The translations under genes and the position numbers were made by a program. From JAYPWI01 sp964629575 (GTDB lineage: Bacteria > Actinomycetota > Acidimicrobiia > Acidimicrobiales > Poriferisodalaceae), in assembly GCA_964629575.1 (NCBI GenBank), contig CAZVUM010000004.1:1-64000 (forward strand): 64,000 nt of DNA, given 5' to 3'. Under the pieces are notes generated by a model. It saw only the letters and a program-made list of their open reading frames with translations, did not search any database and was not told the DNA's origin. Shown here one piece after another: positions 8,362-17,048 of the stretch (its first letter is position 1; each line of letters begins with the position of its first letter).

Positions 8362-9042
8362 TCAGCTCAGGATCGCACCCACTGCAGAGTCGTCGAGCCG
8401 TTGGAAACAGCGCCGACCGTTGGCCGCTTCGAGTACAGCGACCTCGAGTTCGTCTGCGACGAGCTCACGATCGGCTCCCGCCAGGGCGCCGACGGCGAGG
8501 CGAATCGCGCCGTCACGGTCGAGCCCGCTGTCGAACCCCTCGCGGAGTCTCTCGAGAACCGATTCGGCATCACCACCGATGCAGCTGAAGTTCTGCTCGT
8601 CGACGACCGTTCCGTCGTATTGGATGCGATAGAGCTCGCTGCCGGTGTCGCCGTGACCGATCTCCGCGACCACGATCTCGACCTCGAGGGGCTTCATCTC
8701 GTGGGTGAAGATCTGCCCGAGCATCTGGGCGTACTGGTTGGCCAGCGAACGGGCGTCCACGTCCTCGCGGCTGTACTGAAAGCCCTTCAGCTCCGCGTGG
8801 CGCACACCGGCGATGCGGAGCTGGTCGAACTCGTTGTATCGACCAACGCCGCCGAAAGCGATGCGGTCGTAGATCTCCGAGACCTTGCGGAGCGTCGCGC
8901 TCGCGTTCTCAGCGACGAGCGCGACGCCGTCGCTGTACTCGAGCGCAACCAGACTGCGGCCGCGGGCGATGCCCTTGCGGGCGTAGTCGGCGCGGTCCTG
9001 CATGACCTGCTCGGGACTCACGTACATGCCCGGCATGCTCAT
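8362..9042 (-). CDS. prcA: Proteasome alpha subunit
   Basis: A 226-residue alpha subunit of the actinobacterial 20S proteasome, which forms the outer heptameric rings and the gated entrance. The N-terminus MSMPGMYVSPEQVMQDRADYA and following RKGIARGRS match PrcA; YSDGVALVAEN and KVSEIYDRIAFGGVGRYNEFD are typical fold blocks. It overlaps prcB by four bases (ATGA), so translation is coupled. It is the last gene of the dop-pup-prcB-prcA set. In many actinobacteria pafA follows here, but here the next gene is a beta-helix protein. Confidence 0.95.
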   Translation of the reverse strand: MSMPGMYVSPEQVMQDRADYARKGIARGRSLVALEYSDGVALVAENASATLRKVSEIYDRIAFGGVGRYNEFDQLRIAGVRHAELKGFQYSREDVDARSLANQYAQMLGQIFTHEMKPLEVEIVVAEIGHGDTGSELYRIQYDGTVVDEQNFSCIGGDAESVLERLREGFDSGLDRDGAIRLAVGALAGADRELVADELEVAVLEAANGRRCFQRLDDSAVGAILS

Positions 9043-9833
9043 GATCCGCTCCCTCCACCCGAGAGCTCATCGGACAGCCCGGCGAACACGTCGCCGGACT
9101 CCTCGTCCGAGAGCTGGTGAAACCCGTCTTCGGTGATGACCGACAGGATCGGAAAGATGCCGCGGAGCGGGTCAGGACCACCCGTGGCGCTGTCCTCGTC
9201 GGCCGCATGCCACAGGGCGCGGACGGCCAGGGCCAGGGCCTCGTCGGACGTCATGCCGTTGCGATAGCCCAGCTTGATCACAGTGCCCGCGTGAAGGCTG
9301 CCCGAGCCGCTCGTCGCGTACTCCTGCTCCTCGTAGCGTCCGCCGGTGACATCGAACTGGTACAGGCGACCGGTCTCGCGGCCTGTGTCGTAGCCGGCGA
9401 AGATCGGGACGACCGCCATCCCCTGCATCGCCATCGGAAGGTTGCCCCGAAGCATCTCGCTCAGCTGATTGGCCTTGCCCTCGAGGCTCAGCGGCTTGCC
9501 TTCGATCTTCTCGTAGTACTCCAACTGGAGCTGGAAGATCCGAACCATCTGCACGGCGGGACCCGCCGCGCCAGCGATCGCCACGGCGGAGTGGCGGTCG
9601 GCGGGGAACACCTTCTGCATGTCGCGATGGCTGATCAGATGGCCACTGGTGGCCCGGCGATCACCGGCAACGACCACGCCGCCTTCACACCGAACGGCGA
9701 GCACCGTGGTGGCATGGCCCGCATCGATGGTTCCGGGAAGCTCGGTCCCGAAAGGCTCGTGGCCGGTCCGACGCAGCAGCTCGACGAAGTCCGTTCCGGG
9801 ATCGTCACCGGGGACGAAAAACGGCATTGCCAT
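9039..9833 (-). CDS. prcB: Proteasome beta subunit
   Basis: A 264-residue catalytic beta subunit. The first ~41 residues are a propeptide containing GTELPGTIDAGHA; autocleavage should expose Thr42 in the block TTVLAVRCEGGVVVAGDRRAT, the N-terminal nucleophile of proteasomes. ATSGSGSLHAGTVIK and the acidic C-terminus are also typical. The subunit forms the inner rings that degrade pupylated proteins in the cytoplasm. It starts six bases after the pup stop and overlaps prcA. A second ATG two codons in could equally be the start. Confidence 0.95.
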   Translation of the reverse strand: MAMPFFVPGDDPGTDFVELLRRTGHEPFGTELPGTIDAGHATTVLAVRCEGGVVVAGDRRATSGHLISHRDMQKVFPADRHSAVAIAGAAGPAVQMVRIFQLQLEYYEKIEGKPLSLEGKANQLSEMLRGNLPMAMQGMAVVPIFAGYDTGRETGRLYQFDVTGGRYEEQEYATSGSGSLHAGTVIKLGYRNGMTSDEALALAVRALWHAADEDSATGGPDPLRGIFPILSVITEDGFHQLSDEESGDVFAGLSDELSGGGSGS

Positions 9834-9839
9834 GGCGGG

Positions 9840-10031
9840 TTATTGCCCGCCCTTCTGGACGTAGTTCTTCACGAACTCCTCGGCGTTGGTCTCGAGGACG
9901 TCGTCGATCTCGTCGAGCAGGTCGTCGAGCTCCGCCTTGAGCTCCTGCCCGGTCTCGGAGGGTGCCACCTCGTCGACCTCGGTCTCCTCTTCACGCGGAG
10001 CGGGCTTCCGGATCTGTTCACGTTCTGCCAT
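9840..10031 (-). CDS. pup: Prokaryotic ubiquitin-like protein Pup
   Basis: A 63-residue Pup. The charged N-terminal half is disordered; the helical part (ELKAELDDLLDEIDDVLE) binds the Arc coiled coil; the tail ends VQKGGQ. The final Gln means the protein is made in the inactive form and must be deamidated by Dop to Glu before ligation to lysines of target proteins. The conserved ETNAEEFVKNYVQKGGQ tail is intact. It lies between dop (26-base gap) and prcB (6-base gap). Confidence 0.97.
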   Translation of the reverse strand: MAEREQIRKPAPREEETEVDEVAPSETGQELKAELDDLLDEIDDVLETNAEEFVKNYVQKGGQ

Positions 10032-10057
10032 GGTGTCTCCCCGGTCGGGCCGGCGGC

Positions 10058-11551
10058 TCAGGAACCGAGCCGGCGCAGCAGTTCGGCCGCATCGTCACAG
10101 TCGTCCAACAAGCTACCGACGTGAGCTTCGGTTCCTCGCAATGGTTCGAGCATGGGCACGCGCCGCAGTGGGTCGCCCCCGACGTCGAAGACCATCGAAT
10201 CCCAGTTCGCGGCAACGATCTGGTCGGGGAACTTGTCGAGGCAACGCCCGCGGAAGTACGCCCGCGTGGTGGGCGGAGGCTGATCGACCGCCAACCCGAC
10301 GTCCGCGTCGTCTGTGATGCGCTGCAGGCCGATGCGACGGGCGAGGCACTTGTCTGGACGGAGGTCGTGATACTGCAGATCGAGTGCGGCGAGCTTGGCG
10401 TCGTCCCACTCGATGCCGTGGCGTTCGACGAACCCCTCGTACAACCGCCGCTTGGCAATCCAATCCACCTGATCGGCGAGGCTCATCGGATCGGACTCGA
10501 GAGCGCTCAACATGTGCTCCCATCGATCCAGAACGTCGTTCCCGATGGCATCGCCGCCCACCACCTCGAGCCCGTGGCTCTCGGCGTACTTGCGGGCCAG
10601 TTCGAGGTATTCCCACTGCACTTCGAGCGCAGACATCCGCCGCCCGTCGGCCAGCTCGTGCCGGCGTGCGAGATCGATGTCGTAGCTGACCTCGCGCAGC
10701 GTCTTCACCGGCGTCTTGAACGTCAGCGGCTGCGGGACGACGTCGTCGTCGATCATCGCGAGCACGATCGACGTCGCACCGAGCTTGAGGTACGTCTGGA
10801 CCTCGCTCATGTTGGCATCGCCGATGATCACGTGAAGCCGGCGGTACTTCTTGGTGTCGGCATGGGGTTCGTCGCGAGTATTCACGATCGGACGCTTGAG
10901 CGTAGTCTCGAGCCCGACCTCCTCTTCGAAGAAGTCCGCGCGCTGGGTGATCTGCATCGTGACGTCTTCGGCGCCGAGGCCATGGGCCTCCGATCCCACC
11001 TTGCCTGCGCCCGTCCAGATCTGGCGGGTGACGAAGAACGGCATGATGTGGGTGACGATGCGGCCGAACGGCACGTTGCGATCGACGAGGTAGTTCTCGT
11101 GGCACCCGTAGCTGTTGCCCTTGCCGTCGCTGTTGTTCTTGTGGATCACCAGCTCCTCGCCCTCGGGCAGGAGGTCGTTGGCCGCAGCCATCGAGGCGAT
11201 CAGAATCTCTTCGGCGGCCCGGTCGTATGTGACGCACTGAAGGGCGTCGGTGCACTCCGGGGTGGAGAGCTCGGGGTGGGCGTGGTCGACGTAGTACCGG
11301 GCGCCGTTGGTGAGCACGGCGTTGACCAGATGGGTCTCGACCTCGGGGGCGAGGGCATCGAACTCGTTGAAGCCGCGTGCGTCGATCCCGGGATGCTCGT
11401 CCTCGAAGTCCCAGCCGACGCGACGGTCCAGATGACCGTTGACATAGGCGTTGATGATCATCGACGACGCCGCAACCGGATTGGAGTCCCCGGCGTGCCG
11501 ATGCAGGATCCCGAACTCGGTCTCGATCCCCACGATCTTGTGAACGGCCAT
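10058..11551 (-). CDS. dop: Pup deamidase/depupylase Dop
   Basis: A 497-residue enzyme of the carboxylate-amine ligase fold that converts the Pup C-terminal Gln to Glu and also removes Pup from proteins. KIVGIETEFGI carries the metal-binding glutamates, YVDHAHPELSTPE the catalytic Asp region, and KNNSDGKGNSYGCHENYL and NTRDEPHADTKKYRRLHV are hallmark blocks. Length and position beside pup support Dop rather than the ligase PafA. ATG at 11551 begins MAVHKIVGIETE; longer frames run into the divergent gene. It is the first gene of the dop-pup-prcB-prcA group. Confidence 0.95.
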   Translation of the reverse strand: MAVHKIVGIETEFGILHRHAGDSNPVAASSMIINAYVNGHLDRRVGWDFEDEHPGIDARGFNEFDALAPEVETHLVNAVLTNGARYYVDHAHPELSTPECTDALQCVTYDRAAEEILIASMAAANDLLPEGEELVIHKNNSDGKGNSYGCHENYLVDRNVPFGRIVTHIMPFFVTRQIWTGAGKVGSEAHGLGAEDVTMQITQRADFFEEEVGLETTLKRPIVNTRDEPHADTKKYRRLHVIIGDANMSEVQTYLKLGATSIVLAMIDDDVVPQPLTFKTPVKTLREVSYDIDLARRHELADGRRMSALEVQWEYLELARKYAESHGLEVVGGDAIGNDVLDRWEHMLSALESDPMSLADQVDWIAKRRLYEGFVERHGIEWDDAKLAALDLQYHDLRPDKCLARRIGLQRITDDADVGLAVDQPPPTTRAYFRGRCLDKFPDQIVAANWDSMVFDVGGDPLRRVPMLEPLRGTEAHVGSLLDDCDDAAELLRRLGS

Positions 11552-11618
11552 CGATGGCGACGTTACCCGGTCCTCAACCCCGAACACTGCCTGCTCCGGA
11601 ACTGACAAGATCGGACTC

Positions 11619-12644
11619 ATGGCAAATCGACCGGCACTGGATGGCGCTCTCGCGGCTGTGTCCCTCGGGGACATCGCCGACGCGGCGAAGGAATTCGAAC
11701 AGATGGGCTTCGACGGCGTGTCGAGCTTCGAGACCTCGAGCGACCCCTTCATGCCGCTGCTGCTCGCCGGTCAGGCCACGGAGCTGCATCTGTCCACAGC
11801 GATCGCCGTCGCGTTCGCCCGCAATCCGATGGTGTGTGCCGGCGCGGCGTGGGATCTCCATCGTGACAGCGGCGGACGTTTCACCCTGGGACTCGGAACC
11901 CAGATCAAGCCGCACATCACCAAGCGCTACAGCGAACAGTGGTCACAGCCGGCGGCGCGCATGGCCGAGTACGTCGCTGCGGTGCGCGCCATCTGGCACA
12001 CGTTCGAGACGGGCGACAAGCTCGACTTTCGGGGCGATTTCTACACCCACACGCTGATGACCCCGATGTTCAACCCCGGCCCGAGCGGCATGGCTCCACC
12101 CGAGATCTACGTCGCCGGCGTCGGGCCGCACATGATGCGCGCGATCGGCGCTGCAGCCGACGGCTTCTTCGTGCACCCGTTCCACTCGGTCGAACACCTC
12201 CAGTCGGCCACGCTCGCCTCGCTGTCCGAAGGGGCCGAGTCGGCAGGCCGCGGAGCCGGCGAGGTCGGCATCTCGGTGATCAACATCGTGTCGATGGCCG
12301 CGACCGAGGAGGAGCTGACCCACGGGCGCAAGCAGGCGGCGGCGCAGCTGGCGTTCTACGGTTCCACACCCGCCTACGCGGGCGTCCTCGACCATCACGG
12401 GTACGACGGGCTGCAGCCCCAACTCAACGCCATGTCCAAACAGGGGCAGTGGCGCGAGATGCGCGACCTCATCGACGACGACCTGATCGACCTGCTCACC
12501 GTGTCGGGAACACCGTCGGAATGCGGGGCCGAGCTGGCGCGCCGCAACGAATTCGCCACCCGCTGTCTGCCGATGTTCTACGGAGGAACGCAGAGCCCCG
12601 AGGCCTTCGCCGAAATGGCCTCCGCGTTCCAGGCGGCCGTCTGA
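11619..12644 (+). CDS. F420-dependent LLM-class oxidoreductase (TIGR03617-like)
   Basis: A 341-residue luciferase-like TIM-barrel protein. Family signs are FDGVSSFETSSDPFMPL near the start, LHLSTAIAVAFARNPM, GGRFTLGLGTQIKPH and PPEIYVAGVGPHMMRAIG. Such proteins usually use coenzyme F420, which fits the fbiC gene at 26467. The substrate cannot be told. It is the only plus-strand gene inside the proteasome block, divergent from dop with 67 bases between start codons; there is no clear ribosome binding site, and CAAGAT seven bases upstream is a weak -10 candidate. Confidence 0.85.
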   Translation: MANRPALDGALAAVSLGDIADAAKEFEQMGFDGVSSFETSSDPFMPLLLAGQATELHLSTAIAVAFARNPMVCAGAAWDLHRDSGGRFTLGLGTQIKPHITKRYSEQWSQPAARMAEYVAAVRAIWHTFETGDKLDFRGDFYTHTLMTPMFNPGPSGMAPPEIYVAGVGPHMMRAIGAAADGFFVHPFHSVEHLQSATLASLSEGAESAGRGAGEVGISVINIVSMAATEEELTHGRKQAAAQLAFYGSTPAYAGVLDHHGYDGLQPQLNAMSKQGQWREMRDLIDDDLIDLLTVSGTPSECGAELARRNEFATRCLPMFYGGTQSPEAFAEMASAFQAAV

Positions 12645-12659
12645 CCGGCGCCCAGCCGC

Positions 12660-13490
12660 TCAGATGCAGCGGTTGGTCATGGTGCCGATGCCCTCGATCT
12701 CCGAGGTGATGACGTCGCCTGGCTTCAGGTAGGTGCCGGCCGCGGCACCGACACCGCTTGGAGTTCCGGTGAAGATCATGTCGCCGGTCGCGAGCGTGAG
12801 AATGCCCGAGATGTAGCTGATGAGGTCGGCCACATCGAAGATGAGAGAGGACGTGCGGTCGGACTGCTTCTGCTCACCGTTGATGGAGCAGGTGATCGCG
12901 AGATCGGCGGGGTCCGTGAAGCTGTCCGTCGACACGAGGACGGGACCGGTCGGCCCGTAGGTGTCGCGGGATTTGCCCAGGTCGAAATGGGGCGGCTTGG
13001 CGGCGAACTGCTGGCGGCGGTCGGAGATGTCCTGGCCGACCGTGAGGCCCACGACGTGGTTCCAGGCGTCGGCTTTCGCGATGTCGCGGCCACCCTCGCC
13101 GATCACGACGACCAGTTCGACCTCCCAGTCACCGGTCTCGGTGCGGAGCTCGACATCGGCGGTCGGGCCGACGATGCAGCTCGGGAACTTGGTGAACACG
13201 AGCGGGCTCTCGGGCAGCTCCATGTTCGACTCCTCGGCGTGTGGCCGGTAGTTGAGACCCACGCCGAAGACATTGCGGGGGGCCGGAACCGGGGCTCCGA
13301 GGTCGGCATCTGCCAGGGTTCCTCCGACCGTGCCGTCGTCCAGGGACGCACTCAGCTCGGTGAGCCGACCGGGATCGCTGAGGGCCGCCGTCGCGTCGCT
13401 CGGACCGCCGAGCACTTCGAGATCGTGCCACCGCCCGTCGGAGTCGACGAGACAGGCGCGGCCGGAGACGTTGGCGAGGCGGAAGGGCAT
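12660..13490 (-). CDS. Fumarylacetoacetate hydrolase-family protein
   Basis: A 276-residue FAH-superfamily enzyme. The core block NVFGVGLNYRPHAEES, then VFTKFPSCIVGP, EVELVVVIGEGGRDI (metal-binding acidic residues), GQDISDR and the C-terminal TGTPSGVGAAAG are typical. The family includes hydrolases, decarboxylases and isomerases of aromatic catabolism; the exact reaction is open. It lies downstream of arc in the same direction, separated by a perfect 32-bp palindrome. A second FAH-family gene is at 48943. Confidence 0.85.
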   Translation of the reverse strand: MPFRLANVSGRACLVDSDGRWHDLEVLGGPSDATAALSDPGRLTELSASLDDGTVGGTLADADLGAPVPAPRNVFGVGLNYRPHAEESNMELPESPLVFTKFPSCIVGPTADVELRTETGDWEVELVVVIGEGGRDIAKADAWNHVVGLTVGQDISDRRQQFAAKPPHFDLGKSRDTYGPTGPVLVSTDSFTDPADLAITCSINGEQKQSDRTSSLIFDVADLISYISGILTLATGDMIFTGTPSGVGAAAGTYLKPGDVITSEIEGIGTMTNRCI

Positions 13491-13499
13491 GGCCCCAAC

Positions 13500-13531
13500 A
13501 TTAGGTTCCAGGAGCGCTCCTGGAACCTAAT
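13500..13531. promoter_or_regulatory. Perfect 32-bp palindrome between arc and the FAH gene
   Basis: Bases 13500-13531 read identically on both strands (half site attaggttccaggagc). It begins 10 bases before the FAH start codon and 6 bases after the arc stop. It could be a terminator hairpin for arc or an operator for the FAH gene; no U-run follows, so neither is established. Confidence 0.6.
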
Positions 13532-13536
13532 TGGTC

Positions 13537-15312
13537 CTAGAGGTACTGGCCCGTCTGCACCCGTTCGATCGCCCGGCCACCGCTGGGATCGGCGTCGTCG
13601 TCTGGGCTGATCAGGGTGCGGATGAACACGATCCGCTCGCCCTTCTTGCCCGAGATCTTCGCCCAGTCGTCCGGGTTGGTCGTGTTGGGCAGGTCCTCGT
13701 GCTCTTTGTATTCCTGGCGGATCGAGCCGAGGAGATCGTCGAGGCGGATGCCCTCGCTGCCCGTGGCGATCGCACGCTTGATCGCGTTCTTCTTCGAGCG
13801 GCGCACGATGTTCTCGATCATCGCTCCGGACGAGAAGTCCTTGAAGTACATGACCTCTTTGTCACCGTTCTGATAGGTGACCTCGAGGAACTGGTTCTCC
13901 TCGTCGGTTCTGTACATCTCCTCGACGGTGCGCTCGATCATCACCTGGACGGCCTTCGCGGCCTCTCCGCCTCCGAGTTCGCTGACCTCCAGCGGGTCGA
14001 TCGGCAAGCCGGTGGTGAGGTAGGTGGTGAAGATGGACTGGGCAGCCGCTTCGTCTGGCCGGTTGATCTTGATCTTCACGTCGAGTCGGCCGGGCCGCAG
14101 GATCGCAGGATCGATGAGGTCCTCGCGGTTGGAGGCGCCGATCACGATCACGTTGCGCAGGCCCTCGACGCCGTCGATCTCGGCGAGGAGCTGCGGGACG
14201 ACTGTGGATTCCATGTCGGAGCTCACACCCGAGCCACGGGTGCGGAACAGCGACTCCATCTCGTCGAAGAACACGATGACCGGCCACCCCTCGCTGGCCT
14301 TTTCGCGTGCTCGCTGGAAGATCTGTCGGATCTGGCGCTCGGTCTCGCCCACGTACTTGTTGAGAAGCTCTGGTCCCTTGATGTTGATGAAGAAGCTTCT
14401 GGCGTGGGTGTCGCCAGACACCTCCGCGACCTTCTTGGCGAGGGAGTTGGCCACCGCCTTGGCGATGAGGGTCTTGCCGCAGCCCGGGGGCCCGTAGAGC
14501 AGGATGCCCTTTGGCGCAGGGAGGTCGTACTCGCGGAACAGATCCTGGTGGAGGTACGGGAGCTCCACGGCGTCTGTGATCTGCTCGATCTGGTTGTTGA
14601 GGCCGCCGATGTCGTCGTAACTGACGTCCGGCACTTCTTCGAGCAGCAGGTCGTCGACCTCGGGGCGGGGCAGCCGTTCGAGAACGACGTTGGCCCGCAC
14701 GTCGAGGAGCAGGTGATCGCCCGATCGCAGCTTCTCGTCGCGAAGGTGGCTGGCGAGCTCGACCACGCGCTCTTCGTCGGCCCGACCCGTGATGAGTGCT
14801 CGCTCGCCGTCCTCCATCACTTCCTGGAGGGTCACGACCTCGCCGGACTTCTCGGCGCCCCGGGCCAAGATGACGTTGAAGGACTCATTGAGCACGACCT
14901 CGGCGCCGCGCTCGATCTCGACCTCGTCGAGATCGGGATGCAGGCTCACCCGCATCTTTCGCCCACCAGCGTGGACGTCGATGGTGCCGTCGTCGTTGCG
15001 CCCGATGTAGGTGCCGTACGCAGACGGAGGCTGGGTGAGCTTGTCCACCTCTTCGCGCAGCGCCGCGATGTGCTCGCGGGCCTCGCGCAGGGTGTAGGTG
15101 AGCTTCTCGTTCTGGCTCACGGCCTGGGCCAGCTGGCCCTTGGTCTCCAGGAGGCGCTCCTCGAGGGTGCGCACACGCTTGGGCGCGTCGTTGAGCTTGC
15201 GGCGCAGGAGAGCGATCTCCTCTTCGAGCGCTCTGGCCTGGCTGCGAAGAACCGCGGCTTCGGTGGCGCTCAGTGCGTTGTCACCGGACTCGCCGTGTGT
15301 GCTCGGTGCCAT
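13537..15312 (-). CDS. arc: Proteasome-associated AAA ATPase Arc/Mpa
   Basis: A 591-residue ring ATPase that binds pupylated proteins and feeds them to the 20S core. An N-terminal coiled coil (about residues 20-92) binds Pup; OB-type domains follow; the AAA domain has Walker A GPPGCGKT (274-281) and Walker B VIVFFDE (345-351). The C-terminus ends TGQYL, the penultimate-Tyr tail that docks into the PrcA ring and opens the gate. ATG at 15312 has GAGGAG upstream; a longer frame reaches 15390. Unlike many actinobacteria, two unrelated genes separate it from dop. Confidence 0.95.
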   Translation of the reverse strand: MAPSTHGESGDNALSATEAAVLRSQARALEEEIALLRRKLNDAPKRVRTLEERLLETKGQLAQAVSQNEKLTYTLREAREHIAALREEVDKLTQPPSAYGTYIGRNDDGTIDVHAGGRKMRVSLHPDLDEVEIERGAEVVLNESFNVILARGAEKSGEVVTLQEVMEDGERALITGRADEERVVELASHLRDEKLRSGDHLLLDVRANVVLERLPRPEVDDLLLEEVPDVSYDDIGGLNNQIEQITDAVELPYLHQDLFREYDLPAPKGILLYGPPGCGKTLIAKAVANSLAKKVAEVSGDTHARSFFINIKGPELLNKYVGETERQIRQIFQRAREKASEGWPVIVFFDEMESLFRTRGSGVSSDMESTVVPQLLAEIDGVEGLRNVIVIGASNREDLIDPAILRPGRLDVKIKINRPDEAAAQSIFTTYLTTGLPIDPLEVSELGGGEAAKAVQVMIERTVEEMYRTDEENQFLEVTYQNGDKEVMYFKDFSSGAMIENIVRRSKKNAIKRAIATGSEGIRLDDLLGSIRQEYKEHEDLPNTTNPDDWAKISGKKGERIVFIRTLISPDDDADPSGGRAIERVQTGQYL

Positions 15313-15502
15313 GTGGACTCCTCGCGTCTGCGATCGCTTCCTCGCCTCGTCGGCGACGATACACGCCACTTGCGCGAATGCCGCTGTCACTCGAACGACG
15401 GCGCGACACCCGCAACACGTCCGTCACACGCGCACACCCAGCGCGCGCGAGGCTTCATCGGACGGTAGATTGACCGATGGGTGTGTGGGCGTTCGCTGTC
15501 CC

Positions 15503-15508
15503 TATACT
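15503..15508 (+). promoter_or_regulatory. -10 element TATACT for the ferredoxin gene
   Basis: TATACT lies 36 bases before the ferredoxin ATG. No good -35 is found at 16-18 bases; the only TTGACC (15470-15475) is 27 bases away. Confidence 0.4.
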
Positions 15509-15544
15509 CCGCCCGGGTTCGTCGACAAGAAAGGCCCACGCGAC

Positions 15545-15778
15545 ATGAAGGTCTGGATCGATCAGGATCTCTGCACCGGCGACGGTCTCTGCGAAGAGAT
15601 CGCTCCCGACGTGTTCACCCTCCTCGATGATGGCCTCGCCTACGTGGTCGAAGACGGCAAGGTCTTCTCCGATCCGGGCGGTGCCGAGGGTCTGGCGAAC
15701 TTTCCAGACAGCCAGCTCGACGCGGTGATCGAGTCGGCTGAGGAGTGCCCAGGCGAGTGCATCTTCATCGAAGCCTGA
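15545..15778 (+). CDS. [3Fe-4S]-type ferredoxin
   Basis: A 77-residue acidic ferredoxin. Cys10, Cys16 and Cys68 fit a single cluster; Asp13 sits where a fourth ligand would be in C-x2-C-x2-C, which suggests [3Fe-4S]. Cys72 in CPGEC is an extra. Such small ferredoxins often pass electrons to cytochromes P450 or other oxygenases; no such partner is adjacent. It sits divergent from arc and has its own TATACT box. A strong hairpin follows the gene. Confidence 0.85.
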   Translation: MKVWIDQDLCTGDGLCEEIAPDVFTLLDDGLAYVVEDGKVFSDPGGAEGLANFPDSQLDAVIESAEECPGECIFIEA

Positions 15779-15823
15779 GCTTCGACCACTGCACCCTCAG
15801 AGTCACAATTCTCGAACACGACT

Positions 15824-15847
15824 GACGCCCCGGTTCGCCGGGGCGTC
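15824..15847. terminator. Hairpin terminator with TTCG loop
   Basis: A perfect 10-bp stem gacgccccgg/ccggggcgtc encloses the stable tetraloop ttcg. It lies between the convergent ferredoxin and MarP-like genes and can serve both strands. There is no long U-run, as is common in high-GC actinobacteria. Confidence 0.75.
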
Positions 15848-15885
15848 GTCGCATCTGCCCAGAACCCGCAGCGCCCCGAGGGCCC

Positions 15886-17046
15886 TCAGAGACAGTCGTC
15901 GCTCGACACCTCGCTCGCCGGATCGACGTCGGCGAGAAAGTCCCGCACCTCCAGCGAGGTGAGCGCGAAGGCGACATCGGGGTCATCCGGAGCGATCGCG
16001 AAGATGACGCCCACGACGTCGCCCGCCAGGTCCACGAGCGGTGCCCCTGAGTCGCCGGGTTCGAGTGAGGCGGCCAGGAAGAAGACCTGCCTGTCGGTTT
16101 CGTGCTCGTCGTAGAGGTCCCGCCCCTTGGCGCGGACACGCTCTGCGATCTCGACGGGGGCGACGCGTAACTCTCCGCCCCTGGGGTGGCCGACCACCGC
16201 GCCCCGGTCGCCCCCCTCGGCGTCGGCGAGGCCCAGCAGGCCGTCCTCACGTGCATCGACGCCCAGGAGCGCGAGATCGCGATCGGAGTCGAAGCCGAGA
16301 ACACGCGCTCCGACCTCCTCGCCTGACGCGACGGTCACCTCGATGTTGAGCGAGCCGGCGACGACGTGAGCGTTGGTGACGACCTGGCCGGGGGCGACGA
16401 AGAACCCCGTACCGTCCTGACGCTGGCTACACGCCACCGCCCGGATGCGCACCACACCACCGACGACGCCACGGAGGACCTCCGCGCCGACAGGGACCGC
16501 TTCGGGTGGTTCGCCGACCTCGACTCCCGGCGTGGCATCGGAGAACACCTGCGGGAACTGGTCGGCCCCGACGATCCGCCGCAGGGTTCGGAAGGTGTCC
16601 GGCGGTGGTGGCGAGACTGCGTCGATCACTGCGACAACCGCCGAGTCATCCACTTGATCCGCGCTCCATCCGGGCACGGTGCGGACAGCGGGAGCGAGCA
16701 GCCACACGACCACGACGACTCCGAGAACCCCCATCACCGAGCCTCCGATCGCATCGACGTCGTGCCAGCGAGGGTGGATCCGCAGCCGGAGGCGGCGACC
16801 GGCCACCATCCCGACCGCCTGGCCCGCCATCGCGCCGGCGACGACGAGAAGGATCGCAATCAGCAGCAGCCACTGCTCGTCGATGTCGTCGAGCCTGTCG
16901 AGGAGCCCGGGCAGCGCCAAGCTCACGAGGATGAGCCCCACCGCCAACCCGAGCCAGCTGAACAGCCGGCTCACCAGACCCATCGTCCAGCCGGCGACTC
17001 CCGCCGCGGCACCCACGAGCACGAGGACGACGTCGAGGATCGTCAT
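15886..17046 (-). CDS. MarP-like membrane serine protease
   Basis: A 386-residue protein with four predicted N-terminal membrane segments of CvpA type (residues ~3-120) and a periplasmic trypsin-like domain. His227 (TNAHVV), Asp257 (SDRDLAL) and Ser333 (GDSGAP) form the triad. Cys206 and Cys385 match the pair that forms a disulfide in mycobacterial MarP, a protease needed for acid and oxidative stress resistance. ATG at 17046 follows the trmI stop by two bases. It is the last gene of a five-gene operon starting at 18678. Confidence 0.85.
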   Translation of the reverse strand: MTILDVVLVLVGAAAGVAGWTMGLVSRLFSWLGLAVGLILVSLALPGLLDRLDDIDEQWLLLIAILLVVAGAMAGQAVGMVAGRRLRLRIHPRWHDVDAIGGSVMGVLGVVVVVWLLAPAVRTVPGWSADQVDDSAVVAVIDAVSPPPPDTFRTLRRIVGADQFPQVFSDATPGVEVGEPPEAVPVGAEVLRGVVGGVVRIRAVACSQRQDGTGFFVAPGQVVTNAHVVAGSLNIEVTVASGEEVGARVLGFDSDRDLALLGVDAREDGLLGLADAEGGDRGAVVGHPRGGELRVAPVEIAERVRAKGRDLYDEHETDRQVFFLAASLEPGDSGAPLVDLAGDVVGVIFAIAPDDPDVAFALTSLEVRDFLADVDPASEVSSDDCL

Positions 17047-17048
17047 GG

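Noticed and set aside
10058..11551. Reading dop as the ligase pafA
   Set aside because: Length near 500, position before pup and blocks such as YVDHAHPELSTPE fit Dop, and Pup ends in Gln.
12660..13490. Idea that the FAH and LLM genes are part of the proteasome system
   Set aside because: Their families are metabolic, they lie on different strands, and nothing links them to pupylation beyond position.
13531..15468. A 645-residue open frame antisense to arc
   Set aside because: It is the mirror of the arc gene; high GC content keeps the opposite strand open. The arc frame has clear AAA motifs.
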